Assembly: GCA_030613005.1 (NCBI GenBank)
Contig: JAUWMV010000002.1
Coordinates: 62,001-126,000 of the forward strand
Direction: 5' to 3'
Length of the DNA: 64,000 bases
From: a bacterium
GTDB taxonomy: Bacteria; UBP14; UBA6098; B30-G16
Shown: piece after piece, positions 1 to 9,532 of the stretch
How the letters are laid out: each line of letters opens with the position of its first letter
How positions within the stretch are numbered: the first letter of the stretch is position 1
Notes under the pieces: model-generated
What the model saw: the letters and a program-made list of their open reading frames with translations, nothing else
Databases searched by the model: none
What the model was told of the DNA's origin: nothing
Translations under genes and position numbers: made by a program

Positions 1-31
1 TTTTTCATTTACAAATTTATTCTCATCTTTT

Positions 32-2224
32 TTAGTTTGTTAAAAGTTTATATGGTATTCTGGTATGATAAGCTCTTAATACCATCGGCAAGATTCGCGG
101 TAAAATCTTTTTAATATTACCAATAGTTAATGGTGATTCATCGAGTTGTCCATCCTCAATTTTTGACCAGATGAGTTCCTGTGCATATTCTTCACTTAAT
201 TTTCTATTATTATATAGTTCACTTCCACGACTCCTGAAAGCTGCCTCAAGAATATCACAAATCATAATAACAGAAGATTCAATTGTATTAGGTCTTGGTC
301 CAGGATACCTGAAATCATCTGGATTAGCACTTAATTTTTGTTCTTTTGCTAGTTCGTAAAAGAATTCAATGATAGAATTACCATGATGTCGTTGAATAAT
401 ATCCAGAATCGGCTTAGGAAGTTTATAGGCTTTACCAATTTGGTAACCATCTATTACATGCAACGCAATAATTTGTCTGCTTTCTTCCGGAGAAAGTTCA
501 GAATGTAAACTCGTTTCAATTTCATTTTCGGAGAAAAACTCAGGTTTGCTAAGTTTTCCAATATCATGGTAATATCCACCAACCCTTGCAAGAAGAGAAT
601 TTGCTCCGATTTCCTCTGCACCTGCTGCAGCCATATTCCCTACAATTATCGAATGTGTGAAAGTTCCGGGTGCCTCAACTGAAAGTTTTTGCAAAAGGTT
701 GGTATTTACATCTGATAATTCCATAAGAGTCGTGGTAGAAACCAAACCTGCAAACCTTTCAGCGAAAGGAATAACTAATAACGCAAAAGGAAAAGAAATC
801 ATAACAGAAGCCAGGAAAGAGAGAGCATAATTTAATGCATCGAAATATGGGACAAAACGTGCATAATTTATCAATACAATAGCAAAAATAGCTGCTATAG
901 TTCCAAATACAATATGTGCAAATAATTTTACTCTTACAGTAACAATTTTTTCTGAGAATATTACAATTGCAGAAAACAATAGAGTAGCAATAATAAATGT
1001 GGAATCTGTAAAAAACCCTATTGAAACTAAAAGAATTGCTGTTAATGTCGTAAAAAAAGCTAATCTCTGTTCAAACAATAAAAATGCGACAATAACAACA
1101 AAATTGATTGGGATTGCAAAATTATTCAAAGCTAACCCAGGAATCATTTCTTCGTAGAATAATGAGCTGAATAAACCAACAATAGCTATAGGCGCTGTGA
1201 GAACGAGGAACTTATGGAAATCTTTCCATATTTTTGACCAACCTGAATATACTAAATAGGCGTACATAAGTAAGACCAAAAATAATAGAAACATTACCCC
1301 TAATGCAACAATATATTTATTAATCGAGGATGCTAAATGATTTTGACTTTGTTTTTCTGAGTATAGTGCGTAAATTTTCCTGTATGCTTTGTGATCAATT
1401 TTTTCATGTTTCCCAATAATCTTTTCACCTTTACTAACCTCAAAACTAACATTAGAAATGTTTTGACATGCATTCCAGCGTCTACGTTCTGTTTCTTCAA
1501 CATCGGCAATAAGATTTGGAATTAGAAAATTTTTTGAAATTTCCAAAGAAAGCTGAGCTAAATCGGTGGTGTTAACATACTGACGTGAAAAATAATCCCC
1601 TAACTCTGCAATGGCAGTGCTATCTGTAGAGACCATAGATGCTGGCAATTTCTTTTCTTTTTTATTTCTGATAATTGAAAGGGCATTACCAATCGATTCA
1701 TTTTTAATAGGCTTTGATGAAACAAATCCATCTGAATATGGAATTTTAATCCCAAGTGCAATTATTCTACCGAAATCCTTAGGATTACTAAGAAGAGCAA
1801 GCCTTTCAGTTATCTTATTGGAAAGTTCTGGCCACAATTTTGATAATTCTTTTTTCTTCTTTGAAAGTGATATATTCCTCAGGGAAATCAGAGATTCCGA
1901 TATAGACCATCTCTCTTTGAAAAGTTTTACCGATGAATCAACAATAGAAGAATTATAAATCAACACAACAGGTACAGAGTTTCTAACAGCTTCAATTTCA
2001 GCTCTAAGACTATCTTCTTCCTTTAAAACTATAAAATTAATCGGTGATATGATATTTTCCTGCGCAATATCACCTTCCTTAGGCAAATTGGGCTTTCCAA
2101 AAATTGTAAGAAGTGATGGAGCTATGAAAAATAAAACTACAATAATAAGCAATATAAATTGCTTCCTGTATTTTCTATCCAGGAAACTACTATCACCTTC
2201 AGATTTTTCAGAATCTTCTTCCAC
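32..2224 (-). CDS. pgpH: PgpH-type 7TM-HD cyclic-di-AMP phosphodiesterase
   Basis: 730-residue membrane protein with the layout of the 7TMR-HD (PgpH) family, which hydrolyses the second messenger c-di-AMP. Visible order: short cytosolic N-terminus, one membrane span near residues 22-42, an extracytoplasmic domain of about 230 residues (7TMR-HDED type), about seven spans between roughly residues 305 and 500, then a cytosolic HD domain. Metal-binding residues are visible in THSIIVGNMA, in the HD of YYHDIGKLSKPEFF and in the HH of IIQRHHG. Length is normal for the family. The start is GTG at 2224 with only a weak AACGAGA upstream; no nearby ATG fits better. The gene usually downstream in other bacteria (ybeY) would lie outside the window. 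Family call is firm; the exact nucleotide substrate is inferred from the family. Confidence 0.93.
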   Translation of the reverse strand: MEEDSEKSEGDSSFLDRKYRKQFILLIIVVLFFIAPSLLTIFGKPNLPKEGDIAQENIISPINFIVLKEEDSLRAEIEAVRNSVPVVLIYNSSIVDSSVKLFKERWSISESLISLRNISLSKKKKELSKLWPELSNKITERLALLSNPKDFGRIIALGIKIPYSDGFVSSKPIKNESIGNALSIIRNKKEKKLPASMVSTDSTAIAELGDYFSRQYVNTTDLAQLSLEISKNFLIPNLIADVEETERRRWNACQNISNVSFEVSKGEKIIGKHEKIDHKAYRKIYALYSEKQSQNHLASSINKYIVALGVMFLLFLVLLMYAYLVYSGWSKIWKDFHKFLVLTAPIAIVGLFSSLFYEEMIPGLALNNFAIPINFVVIVAFLLFEQRLAFFTTLTAILLVSIGFFTDSTFIIATLLFSAIVIFSEKIVTVRVKLFAHIVFGTIAAIFAIVLINYARFVPYFDALNYALSFLASVMISFPFALLVIPFAERFAGLVSTTTLMELSDVNTNLLQKLSVEAPGTFTHSIIVGNMAAAGAEEIGANSLLARVGGYYHDIGKLSKPEFFSENEIETSLHSELSPEESRQIIALHVIDGYQIGKAYKLPKPILDIIQRHHGNSIIEFFYELAKEQKLSANPDDFRYPGPRPNTIESSVIMICDILEAAFRSRGSELYNNRKLSEEYAQELIWSKIEDGQLDESPLTIGNIKKILPRILPMVLRAYHTRIPYKLLTN

Positions 2225-2361
2225 TATTCTCGTTAAAAGAATTATTCTTTGATTTCTATGTCAAAAAAAGATAGTTATGATATCCACTTTTGTATTATAA
2301 GTATAAATTGCTAACAATCATTATTATTTTTCAGAGCAATATTTACTTAATGATAATATAG

Positions 2362-5300
2362 TTATCTAATAAGCACAGCTCGAACACCAGTTACATAGTC
2401 CTCTCCAGCAAATGTAATGAAATAAATACCGCTTTCCCAACCATCAGCATTCCATTGAAATAAATATAAACCATTTGTGAACTTTCCTCCAGATATTTTT
2501 TCAATTACTCTTCCAGAAATATCTTGAATAAATATATCACCTGAAATCTTTGTATTTACCGAAACTGATATATTAAGTGAGGAATTGAAAGGACACGGAT
2601 TAACTTTAATTGTAACTTTAGATAAAACTGGTTTGATATTATATTCTTGAACTTCAGGTGTGCCAATGTCTTCACCTGTAAAGAACATCCATATGGCTCG
2701 GAAAATTTCCCAACGATTAGAGACATTATTTATGTATTTGATGCCACCAAGGTAAATAGAAGAAGCAACAGTTCTCCAGTTTGAGTCGAAACCCTCAAAA
2801 GAGCCTTCTTTGGCGACCATTCTTATATTGGAAACCATCGGTGCTGGACTATCTTGAGATCTAAGAATCGGCACAGCACCTCGAAGTGAGTTTAGCTCAT
2901 CAATCCTATGGTCCGCAAAAGTCTTGTAATAATATTCAAAAACTGTTCTCAAAGGCCAAAAATCTGTTTCAGGTGTCAAAGTTTCAACATTACCATAGAA
3001 TCTCGGTCTTCCGTTGTGAGCCCTTGAAATACCGAAAAGGCTCATAATTTCAATAGGAAGTATTGAGGAATAATCTTCTGCAATATCCGCACCTTCCCAA
3101 AAAACATTTCCATTTGAGCCAAGGAAATCCGCTATCTTTGCAAGAGACATAAATGAAAGCTTAGTATTAATGCTATCATTAACTCCAGTTATAACCATTA
3201 CAGCCTTATAATCCAGCAATTCGTAAGTATCAAGTTGTTCATCTTGAAATGTCACTTCATATTTAACATTTGTAAGGTCTATAAGCTCTTTAATAGCTTG
3301 GTCTTCCGATATTTTGTTATCATCAGCTAGCTGTGCATAGTTGTCAAAATCAACAATTAATATATCAGGATCGACTGGGTCATCACCACAGAATCCCATA
3401 ACAAAAGGAGTAGGTTCGCTTGTTCCCTCTTCATATATTGCAAAAACTCTATAATGATATACAATCAATCCGGTTCGAACTTCTTCATCAATAAATCCAG
3501 TAGTCCACACTGGAACCTTTGCTATAGTATCGCCACCAGACGGGAAATATTCAGCACGGATAATTCCATATCCGACTAAATTAGCTGGAGTATATTCTGG
3601 GGGAAGCCAACGTAATGATATCCTATCATGGTGTCCGGAGTATACAACCAAATCTCTTGGGGCATTGAATACTATTTCCGGACTAAGTTGTACATTTACT
3701 TCTAATGTACCCGGTTCCCATAGAAGAACAGTTGTATCTAAAGGATAATATTCCGGATACTCAAAACGAAGATCATGTGTCCCGAAGACCACATCGTCAA
3801 ATTTGAAGAATCCTACTCTATTAGTTACAACCGAATCAAAATCATCAAGCTTAACTTTAATATTTTCAAAAGAACCTGTGTGATGAAGAAGTTGAGCAAT
3901 ACCATAGATTACACCATGTTTACGTGATAATACTACTTCTAAAGTCTCTACAGGCAAATCGAGGATAAAACCTACCTCGAAATCATTGTAACCTGGATAC
4001 GTAATCTTTACATCATAGTTATCATACGGGATATTAATAAATGAAGTCCAACCGAGCCTATCTACAATATGTGGACCTAAGCCATCCATAACGACCGCTG
4101 CACCTGCTGCTGGGTCACCACTTTCTAATGTAACATGAATAAATAAATCACCGTAAACAATTTCAGGTTCTAATACAATATTGAAAAATCGGTTGCTTGA
4201 AACCATGAATGTGGTGTCCTGGCCAATATACCCATCATGCGAGACATAAAGAGCATGCATCCCATATTTAACATCGGTAAATCGAAAAAAACCAGATGAG
4301 TCTGTGGTAAGAGAAACTAAACTATCTAACCATAAAACACTGCCGTACCAATTTCCTGGTGGCAAACCTTGTAACCTAATTCTTCCAAATATTCTATATC
4401 TCTTCAATCTAAGCGTATCTGTAAGAACAATATCGCCGACAACTATAACATGATGTGTAATTTTTTGGTAATTCTCATGTTCAATCACAATTGTAATGTT
4501 CGCACCATTTGGAACTTCGCAGATTTCAAAACTGCCGTCCATTTCGGTAGTGTCGCTTAATAATGGATCCACAATTCTAACAATTGATCCAGAGAAATCA
4601 GAAGCATCCTCAAGATATATATTTCCTCTAACGCAATACGAAGGTGGTTCCGGTTTAATTAATCTGAAATAAACAACTTCTGTATCGTTTATTGGAATAA
4701 TATTGCTATCTGCCATATTGTACCATTCAGTTGGTAAACCACCCGAAGCATCTTCATAACCCCAGAAAATTTCATCGCTGTCAGGAAGTTCAGAAATATC
4801 CCATGTTATGAAAAAGGGTTCTCTAACTGAGGAACACTCTAACTCCCAAATTACTGAATCTGAATCGAGATCTCTAATATCCTGTAAAAGATATATCCAA
4901 CCACCAGTCGGATCCGGAATTCTTAAATTAAATATGGAAATTCCTCCAACAAATGGCGGAGCAATAAAATCGAGACCTGGGTCTATGAATGGGCTTCCAG
5001 CTTCGTCTGCACCAAAGGCAGCCATAGAATAGAAGGAAGCATCGGCTGTATGTCTAACGAAAAGCCTTACAAGCCAATTCGGTGAAGGATAATTTCCAGT
5101 AGTAAACTGTGCATTATAATCTAAGTTATTTGGAGGAGTCTCAAGATCTGAAACTTCTAAATGCCAATTAATTGTTGTCGACCTTAAATAAGAAACGTCC
5201 GGACTGTACAGGACGAATAGAGTCTCAGCGGAATAAAATGTTTCAATTTGAGGTGTTACATCGACACCTTCCACTTCAAGTTTGACTGAGGATGCATCGA

Positions 5301-6642
5301 TTCCCATTTTATAATCTACTATAACGATAAGTAAGTTAGACCAGATGTTTATTCCCGTTGAGGAATCTTCGGGTAGCGAATAAATAAATCGAGGTGGAAT
5401 TGTATCGATAACATGATAATAAATAACTGGTCTTTCACCGTCAGGAATGTTTAGAAACGAAAAGTATTTCATATTCTCCCATGTATCTGGCATCGTTCCC
5501 GGAAATGCGGTTCCAATTTTCATTCTACAAGTCTCAGGAATTAAATCACCAGCCCAACTTATTGTAACTTCATCGCCAGGATTTATATAATTTAGCAACC
5601 AATAATTATCGTTGTCTGGAACTCGAATATCTCTTGAAAGTCTCGTTAGAAAAGGATAAGCTGGATCATCTAAGTTGAAGAATGCCATAAATCTAGGGAA
5701 AGGAATTGAAGGTATGGCTATATCGAAAGTATCATAAAGTTCAGATGCTCCCCAAGCTGTACCCAGAAATAGTTCTTTAATAATTGTATCTATGGCGTTA
5801 ATATTCGTAACCCATAAAGGAAATACCCAATTCGGAATTGCCCCTGATGAAATAATTTGGAACATGTAGCTTTCGTCTAATATATTTGGAACGGTGCTGA
5901 TATCTTCAGCAATAACTCGAATAGCGATTAAATTACCTAATCCAAATGGTGGATGTTCATAATAAATCTTTAAACTATGGTCTATCCTTTCCATTTCCGC
6001 TACAGATGTGACTTCAGAACCATCAACAAAAAGCCTAACGGATCTGGGATTAATTCCGGTCTCTCTATCTGTTACATTGATTAATATTGGAGAAGTAGGC
6101 AAAACGTCTTCTCTATCTGGTTCTGGGTAAGCAAAACTTATATATGGCGGGTTATCTACTCCCCAAACATCAGCTTTGAAATTAATCCATATCCACGAGG
6201 GAGCGGAAAAATCCAAATGATCCGTTTCATACATGTTTTCCCAAGGTGTTATTCTATTTGTTTCGTTCGCCAGAGCTATTCTCATCGACCCAGCCGGTAA
6301 TAAAGATTCGTCCCAGGAAATCATAGCATCACCAGTAACTCCGCCAATAAATATTCTGAACATGTGATATCTTTGATCGCTTCGAATATCGGTTGATAGC
6401 ATCGTTATAAAAGGATTAGCAGGATCATCAAGCTTGAAATAGGTATATAACCCAGTTGGCGGTGTAAATGGTAATGGAACATCGAGATCGTCAAGTAATA
6501 TTTCCCCATCTGGATCTACTCCGTAAATTAAAGTTTCAGTTCGTGATCCTGAAGAAATATTAAGATCACATCTCCACGAAACTGCACTGGTTATCGAGAA
6601 AATAATAACCATTATAAGAACAATACTAATTCGGTTTTTCAT
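2362..6642 (-). CDS. Giant secreted multidomain protein with T9SS-type C-terminal sorting domain
   Basis: 1426-residue exported protein. Start chosen at ATG 6642 (MKNRISIVL, hydrophobic signal peptide) because AGGAGTGATATA precedes it; an open frame extending further upstream would run into the preceding gene. Order seen: three related modules of about 200 residues in the first half, each with a DDP-type strand and a DIR motif (FKLDDPANPF, FNLDDPAYPF); then about four carboxypeptidase-regulatory-like beta-sandwich repeats (residues about 690-1050); a fibronectin-III-like stretch (ISLRWLPPEYTPANLVGYGI); an alpha/beta domain starting DPDILIVDFDNY; and a C-terminal sorting domain with PCPFNSSLNISVSV and SGIYFITFAG. 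The last is typical of T9SS cargo. It follows the FG-GAP gene by 10 bases, so the two are probably co-transcribed. No catalytic residues recognised; role probably cell-surface or structural. Confidence 0.85.
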   Translation of the reverse strand: MKNRISIVLIMVIIFSITSAVSWRCDLNISSGSRTETLIYGVDPDGEILLDDLDVPLPFTPPTGLYTYFKLDDPANPFITMLSTDIRSDQRYHMFRIFIGGVTGDAMISWDESLLPAGSMRIALANETNRITPWENMYETDHLDFSAPSWIWINFKADVWGVDNPPYISFAYPEPDREDVLPTSPILINVTDRETGINPRSVRLFVDGSEVTSVAEMERIDHSLKIYYEHPPFGLGNLIAIRVIAEDISTVPNILDESYMFQIISSGAIPNWVFPLWVTNINAIDTIIKELFLGTAWGASELYDTFDIAIPSIPFPRFMAFFNLDDPAYPFLTRLSRDIRVPDNDNYWLLNYINPGDEVTISWAGDLIPETCRMKIGTAFPGTMPDTWENMKYFSFLNIPDGERPVIYYHVIDTIPPRFIYSLPEDSSTGINIWSNLLIVIVDYKMGIDASSVKLEVEGVDVTPQIETFYSAETLFVLYSPDVSYLRSTTINWHLEVSDLETPPNNLDYNAQFTTGNYPSPNWLVRLFVRHTADASFYSMAAFGADEAGSPFIDPGLDFIAPPFVGGISIFNLRIPDPTGGWIYLLQDIRDLDSDSVIWELECSSVREPFFITWDISELPDSDEIFWGYEDASGGLPTEWYNMADSNIIPINDTEVVYFRLIKPEPPSYCVRGNIYLEDASDFSGSIVRIVDPLLSDTTEMDGSFEICEVPNGANITIVIEHENYQKITHHVIVVGDIVLTDTLRLKRYRIFGRIRLQGLPPGNWYGSVLWLDSLVSLTTDSSGFFRFTDVKYGMHALYVSHDGYIGQDTTFMVSSNRFFNIVLEPEIVYGDLFIHVTLESGDPAAGAAVVMDGLGPHIVDRLGWTSFINIPYDNYDVKITYPGYNDFEVGFILDLPVETLEVVLSRKHGVIYGIAQLLHHTGSFENIKVKLDDFDSVVTNRVGFFKFDDVVFGTHDLRFEYPEYYPLDTTVLLWEPGTLEVNVQLSPEIVFNAPRDLVVYSGHHDRISLRWLPPEYTPANLVGYGIIRAEYFPSGGDTIAKVPVWTTGFIDEEVRTGLIVYHYRVFAIYEEGTSEPTPFVMGFCGDDPVDPDILIVDFDNYAQLADDNKISEDQAIKELIDLTNVKYEVTFQDEQLDTYELLDYKAVMVITGVNDSINTKLSFMSLAKIADFLGSNGNVFWEGADIAEDYSSILPIEIMSLFGISRAHNGRPRFYGNVETLTPETDFWPLRTVFEYYYKTFADHRIDELNSLRGAVPILRSQDSPAPMVSNIRMVAKEGSFEGFDSNWRTVASSIYLGGIKYINNVSNRWEIFRAIWMFFTGEDIGTPEVQEYNIKPVLSKVTIKVNPCPFNSSLNISVSVNTKISGDIFIQDISGRVIEKISGGKFTNGLYLFQWNADGWESGIYFITFAGEDYVTGVRAVLIR

Positions 6643-6652
6643 TATATCACTC

Positions 6653-7984
6653 CTATTTAATATATATTTGCACATAACCTTTACCTTCTCGTCCACTTCC
6701 AGGACCAGCAGATGAAACAACATATGCATCTTTACCTTTTCCAAAGAAGCCTTCAATTAACGTTATATAATAGCCACATTGACTATTTTCTTTAGCACCA
6801 GTAATGAAATAAATTTCGCTAATGGATTTATCAGTTCCACCGGCATAGAAACTAACTTTACCTGTATGATACGCACCTACGTCAGTATAAGGTGCACCGA
6901 TCATTATATCGTTAATTCCATCTCCATTAATATCTCCAGCATTGGAAACAGAATTACCAAAAAGGTCATTAACAGAATTGCCCATATATCTTTTAACAAA
7001 ATCAGGTCGTAAGACTTCACCGCCAGCAAATAAATATGTGTTTCCTAATCCACCAGGACCTCCTCCCGGTCCACCGACTATAACATCATTGAACCCATCG
7101 TCGGTAATATCGCCAGTTGAATAAACAGAGTATCCTAAATGTTCCCCATTGACTTTTCCGTCGTAAGTTACAAATGGAGTTTTGCTTATAATACTACCAC
7201 CTTTATAAATGTAAACTCTACCAGCATCTTTTACATCACCGACATCATAGTAAATTGCACTAACTGAAAATTCTGCGATTTTGTCTTCATTAAGATCACC
7301 TAACATATTGACCTCAACACCATATGCATCAACTGGTTTTTCACCATATAACGTCAGAGAAGGCTTATCATATCCCATTCCGCCAAGATAAACATAAGCA
7401 GCACCTGTTGAACCTTTGCCACCATATGGAGCTCCAATTACAAAGTCTGGTTTTCCATCCCCATTAATATCCATACCGCCTGTGAGAGAGGCACCAAACC
7501 ATTCATTTGACTTATTTCCATCCAAAACTATGTCTGGTATTGTATCTAAGGTTCTACCACCATAAAAAATATAAACTCTTCCAGCATCAACAGCAATCGA
7601 ATTTGAGTTATCCGCACCAACTGCAAAATCGTCATAACCATCCTCGTTTATATCCCCTGTTCCGTGTGCAGAGGATCCAAAATGATCCCCCCCTTTTTCA
7701 CCGGATAATATAAGTGCTGGATTCTCTATGAGTTTTCTCCCACCAAGGTAAACATAAACTTTACCAGTATACTTTGGATCTTCTGAAAATTTTCCATCAG
7801 CACAAATTATAAGGTCATTATACCCGTCTTTATTAATATCGCCAGCAGGAGCAACTTTTATTCCGAATTTATCACCTGTAATCGGACCTCCAGGTGCTCT
7901 TAACGTAGAAACCAGTTTGAGTTCAATCCCCATAAGCCCTGATGCTAGAAAAAGGATTAAAATTAATCCGTTTCTTTTAAACAT
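6653..7984 (-). CDS. Secreted FG-GAP seven-bladed beta-propeller protein
   Basis: 443 residues with a clear signal peptide (MFKRNGLILILFLASGLMG) and a run of integrin-alpha-like FG-GAP repeats. Six repeats carry the calcium-type loop: GDINKDGYNDLIICA, GDINEDGYDDFAVGA, MDINGDGKPDFVIGAP, GDLNEDKIAEFSVSA, GDITDDGFNDVIVGGP and GDINGDGINDIMIGAP. A seventh, degenerate repeat (GFFGKGKDAYVVSSA) completes what looks like a closed seven-blade propeller filling the mature protein. The start has GGAGGAGAACT just upstream. There is no C-terminal sorting domain, unlike the second FG-GAP protein at 58.5 kb, so it may stay periplasmic or act with the sorted giant protein encoded 10 bases downstream. Ligand unknown. 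Confidence 0.88.
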   Translation of the reverse strand: MFKRNGLILILFLASGLMGIELKLVSTLRAPGGPITGDKFGIKVAPAGDINKDGYNDLIICADGKFSEDPKYTGKVYVYLGGRKLIENPALILSGEKGGDHFGSSAHGTGDINEDGYDDFAVGADNSNSIAVDAGRVYIFYGGRTLDTIPDIVLDGNKSNEWFGASLTGGMDINGDGKPDFVIGAPYGGKGSTGAAYVYLGGMGYDKPSLTLYGEKPVDAYGVEVNMLGDLNEDKIAEFSVSAIYYDVGDVKDAGRVYIYKGGSIISKTPFVTYDGKVNGEHLGYSVYSTGDITDDGFNDVIVGGPGGGPGGLGNTYLFAGGEVLRPDFVKRYMGNSVNDLFGNSVSNAGDINGDGINDIMIGAPYTDVGAYHTGKVSFYAGGTDKSISEIYFITGAKENSQCGYYITLIEGFFGKGKDAYVVSSAGPGSGREGKGYVQIYIK

Positions 7985-8007
7985 AGTTCTCCTCCAAATA
8001 CATTTTT

Positions 8008-9438
8008 TTAATTAAGTTTTTCAATTAAAATATCTTTTGCTTTTCTTGGATCCGCCTGACCCTTTGTTTTCTTCATGACCTGACCCATAAAAAAACCAAT
8101 TACATTTGTTTTACCAGATTTGTATTTATTTACTGATATCGGATTTTCTGCAATGATTGTCTCAATTATTTTATCTAATTCATTTACATCAGAGATAAAT
8201 TTAATCTCGAGACGGTTCAGAATAGACTTCGAATCCTCACCTGTTCTTATCATTTCTCTGAAAACCTTTTTCCCAATAGTATTAGAAATTTTCTTAGACG
8301 AAATCATATCAAGAAGTTCTGCAAGATTCCTAGGCTCGATGGGAAATTCCTCAATAGAAATTTTCTCTTCGTTTAGTATACGTAAAACCTCAATCAGCAA
8401 CCAGTTTATTGTTATTCTTTTGTCTGATGTTATTTTCAACACTTTATCTGCATAATCCGAAAATCCTTTTGTCGCACATACTTTTTCAGCGATTTCATTA
8501 CTAATATTATATTGACTGATAAACCTTGAAATTCTTTGCTCTGGCAACTCACCAACAGACTCCGATGCCTGATTTATTTCATCTTCATCCACATAAATGC
8601 AAAGTATATCCGGTTCGGGGAAATATCTATAATCTGAAAGTTCTTCCTTAGTGCGCATTGGAAATGTTTTGTTTTCTTTTTCATCCCATAGAAGAGTTTG
8701 TGTAACAATAAATCCACCCGATTCGATACAATTTATATGCCTATTAATTTCATACTCGATTGCTTTTTGCATAAATTTAAATGAGTTTAGGTTTTTGAGT
8801 TCGGTTCTTGTACCAAGTTCTGTTTCATCTTTTTTCTTAACAGACACATTTGCATCGACTCTCAAATTCCCCTTCTCCATATCCGCAGAGCTTATTCCAA
8901 GATAAGTGACAATTTGTTTAATATTTCTAACATACAGCGTTGCCTCAGCTGGAGAGTGCATGTCTGGTTCCGAGACGATCTCAATCAATGGCACACCACA
9001 ACGGTTAAAATCAATAAGTGATATCTCTCCTGAGCCTATATGATATGATTTCCCTGCATCTTCTTCCATATGAATTCTTTTTATCCTTACTGTTTTATAC
9101 TCACCATTTGGAAGTTTGAATTTAAGTTGACCTTTTTCAGCGACTGGAACTTCGTCCTGAGTAATTTGATAACCCTTTGGGAGATCGGGATAGAAATAAT
9201 TTTTCCGAGCAAATACCGACTTTCTATTAATTTCACAACCCAAAACATTTGCTATCATTAATGTATAATGAACAGCTTTCTTATTAGGAACAGGTAAAGT
9301 CCCAGGCAAACCCATGCAAACCGGACATACATCTGTATTAGGTTCGACATCGTAGCCTACTATGGGACATGAACAAAACATTTTTGTTTCAGTGTTAAGC
9401 TGAATATGAATTTCTAATCCAATTGTCGGTTCATACAT
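8008..9438 (-). CDS. gatB: Aspartyl/glutamyl-tRNA amidotransferase subunit B
   Basis: 476 residues, the standard GatB length. GatB is the kinase/transamidase subunit of GatCAB, which converts Glu-tRNA(Gln) and/or Asp-tRNA(Asn) to the amide form. Seen: the N-terminal signature YEPTIGLEIHIQLNT, two zinc-type cysteine pairs (CSC and CPVC within the first 45 residues), and LPKGYQITQDEVPV; the C-terminal half is the helical and YqeY-like tail. The start is set at ATG 9438 (TAGGTGAG just upstream) instead of a GTG three codons earlier. A well-formed promoter lies upstream at 9468-9496. gatA and gatC are not in the window, so the operon is split. Confidence 0.95.
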   Translation of the reverse strand: MYEPTIGLEIHIQLNTETKMFCSCPIVGYDVEPNTDVCPVCMGLPGTLPVPNKKAVHYTLMIANVLGCEINRKSVFARKNYFYPDLPKGYQITQDEVPVAEKGQLKFKLPNGEYKTVRIKRIHMEEDAGKSYHIGSGEISLIDFNRCGVPLIEIVSEPDMHSPAEATLYVRNIKQIVTYLGISSADMEKGNLRVDANVSVKKKDETELGTRTELKNLNSFKFMQKAIEYEINRHINCIESGGFIVTQTLLWDEKENKTFPMRTKEELSDYRYFPEPDILCIYVDEDEINQASESVGELPEQRISRFISQYNISNEIAEKVCATKGFSDYADKVLKITSDKRITINWLLIEVLRILNEEKISIEEFPIEPRNLAELLDMISSKKISNTIGKKVFREMIRTGEDSKSILNRLEIKFISDVNELDKIIETIIAENPISVNKYKSGKTNVIGFFMGQVMKKTKGQADPRKAKDILIEKLN

Positions 9439-9467
9439 AAATCTCACCTACCGATGAAAATTACTAT

Positions 9468-9496
9468 ATAATAATGACATTCTGAATATAGGTCAA
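9468..9496 (-). promoter_or_regulatory. Sigma70-like promoter of gatB
   Basis: Reading the minus strand: TTGACC, a 17-base spacer, then TATTAT. Predicted transcription starts about 25 bases before the gatB ATG, leaving room for the TAGGTGAG ribosome site. Both hexamers match the consensus in at least five of six positions for the -35 and five for the -10. Pattern match only. Confidence 0.55.
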
Positions 9497-9532
9497 GCAA
9501 TATCTTAAGAATTTTTCACATCTCTAAGAAAA

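Noticed and set aside
2250-2330. TTGACA and TATAAT-like sequences upstream of pgpH
   Set aside because: The minus-strand TTGACA has no -10 at a valid distance and the TATAAT has no -35; they do not form one promoter.
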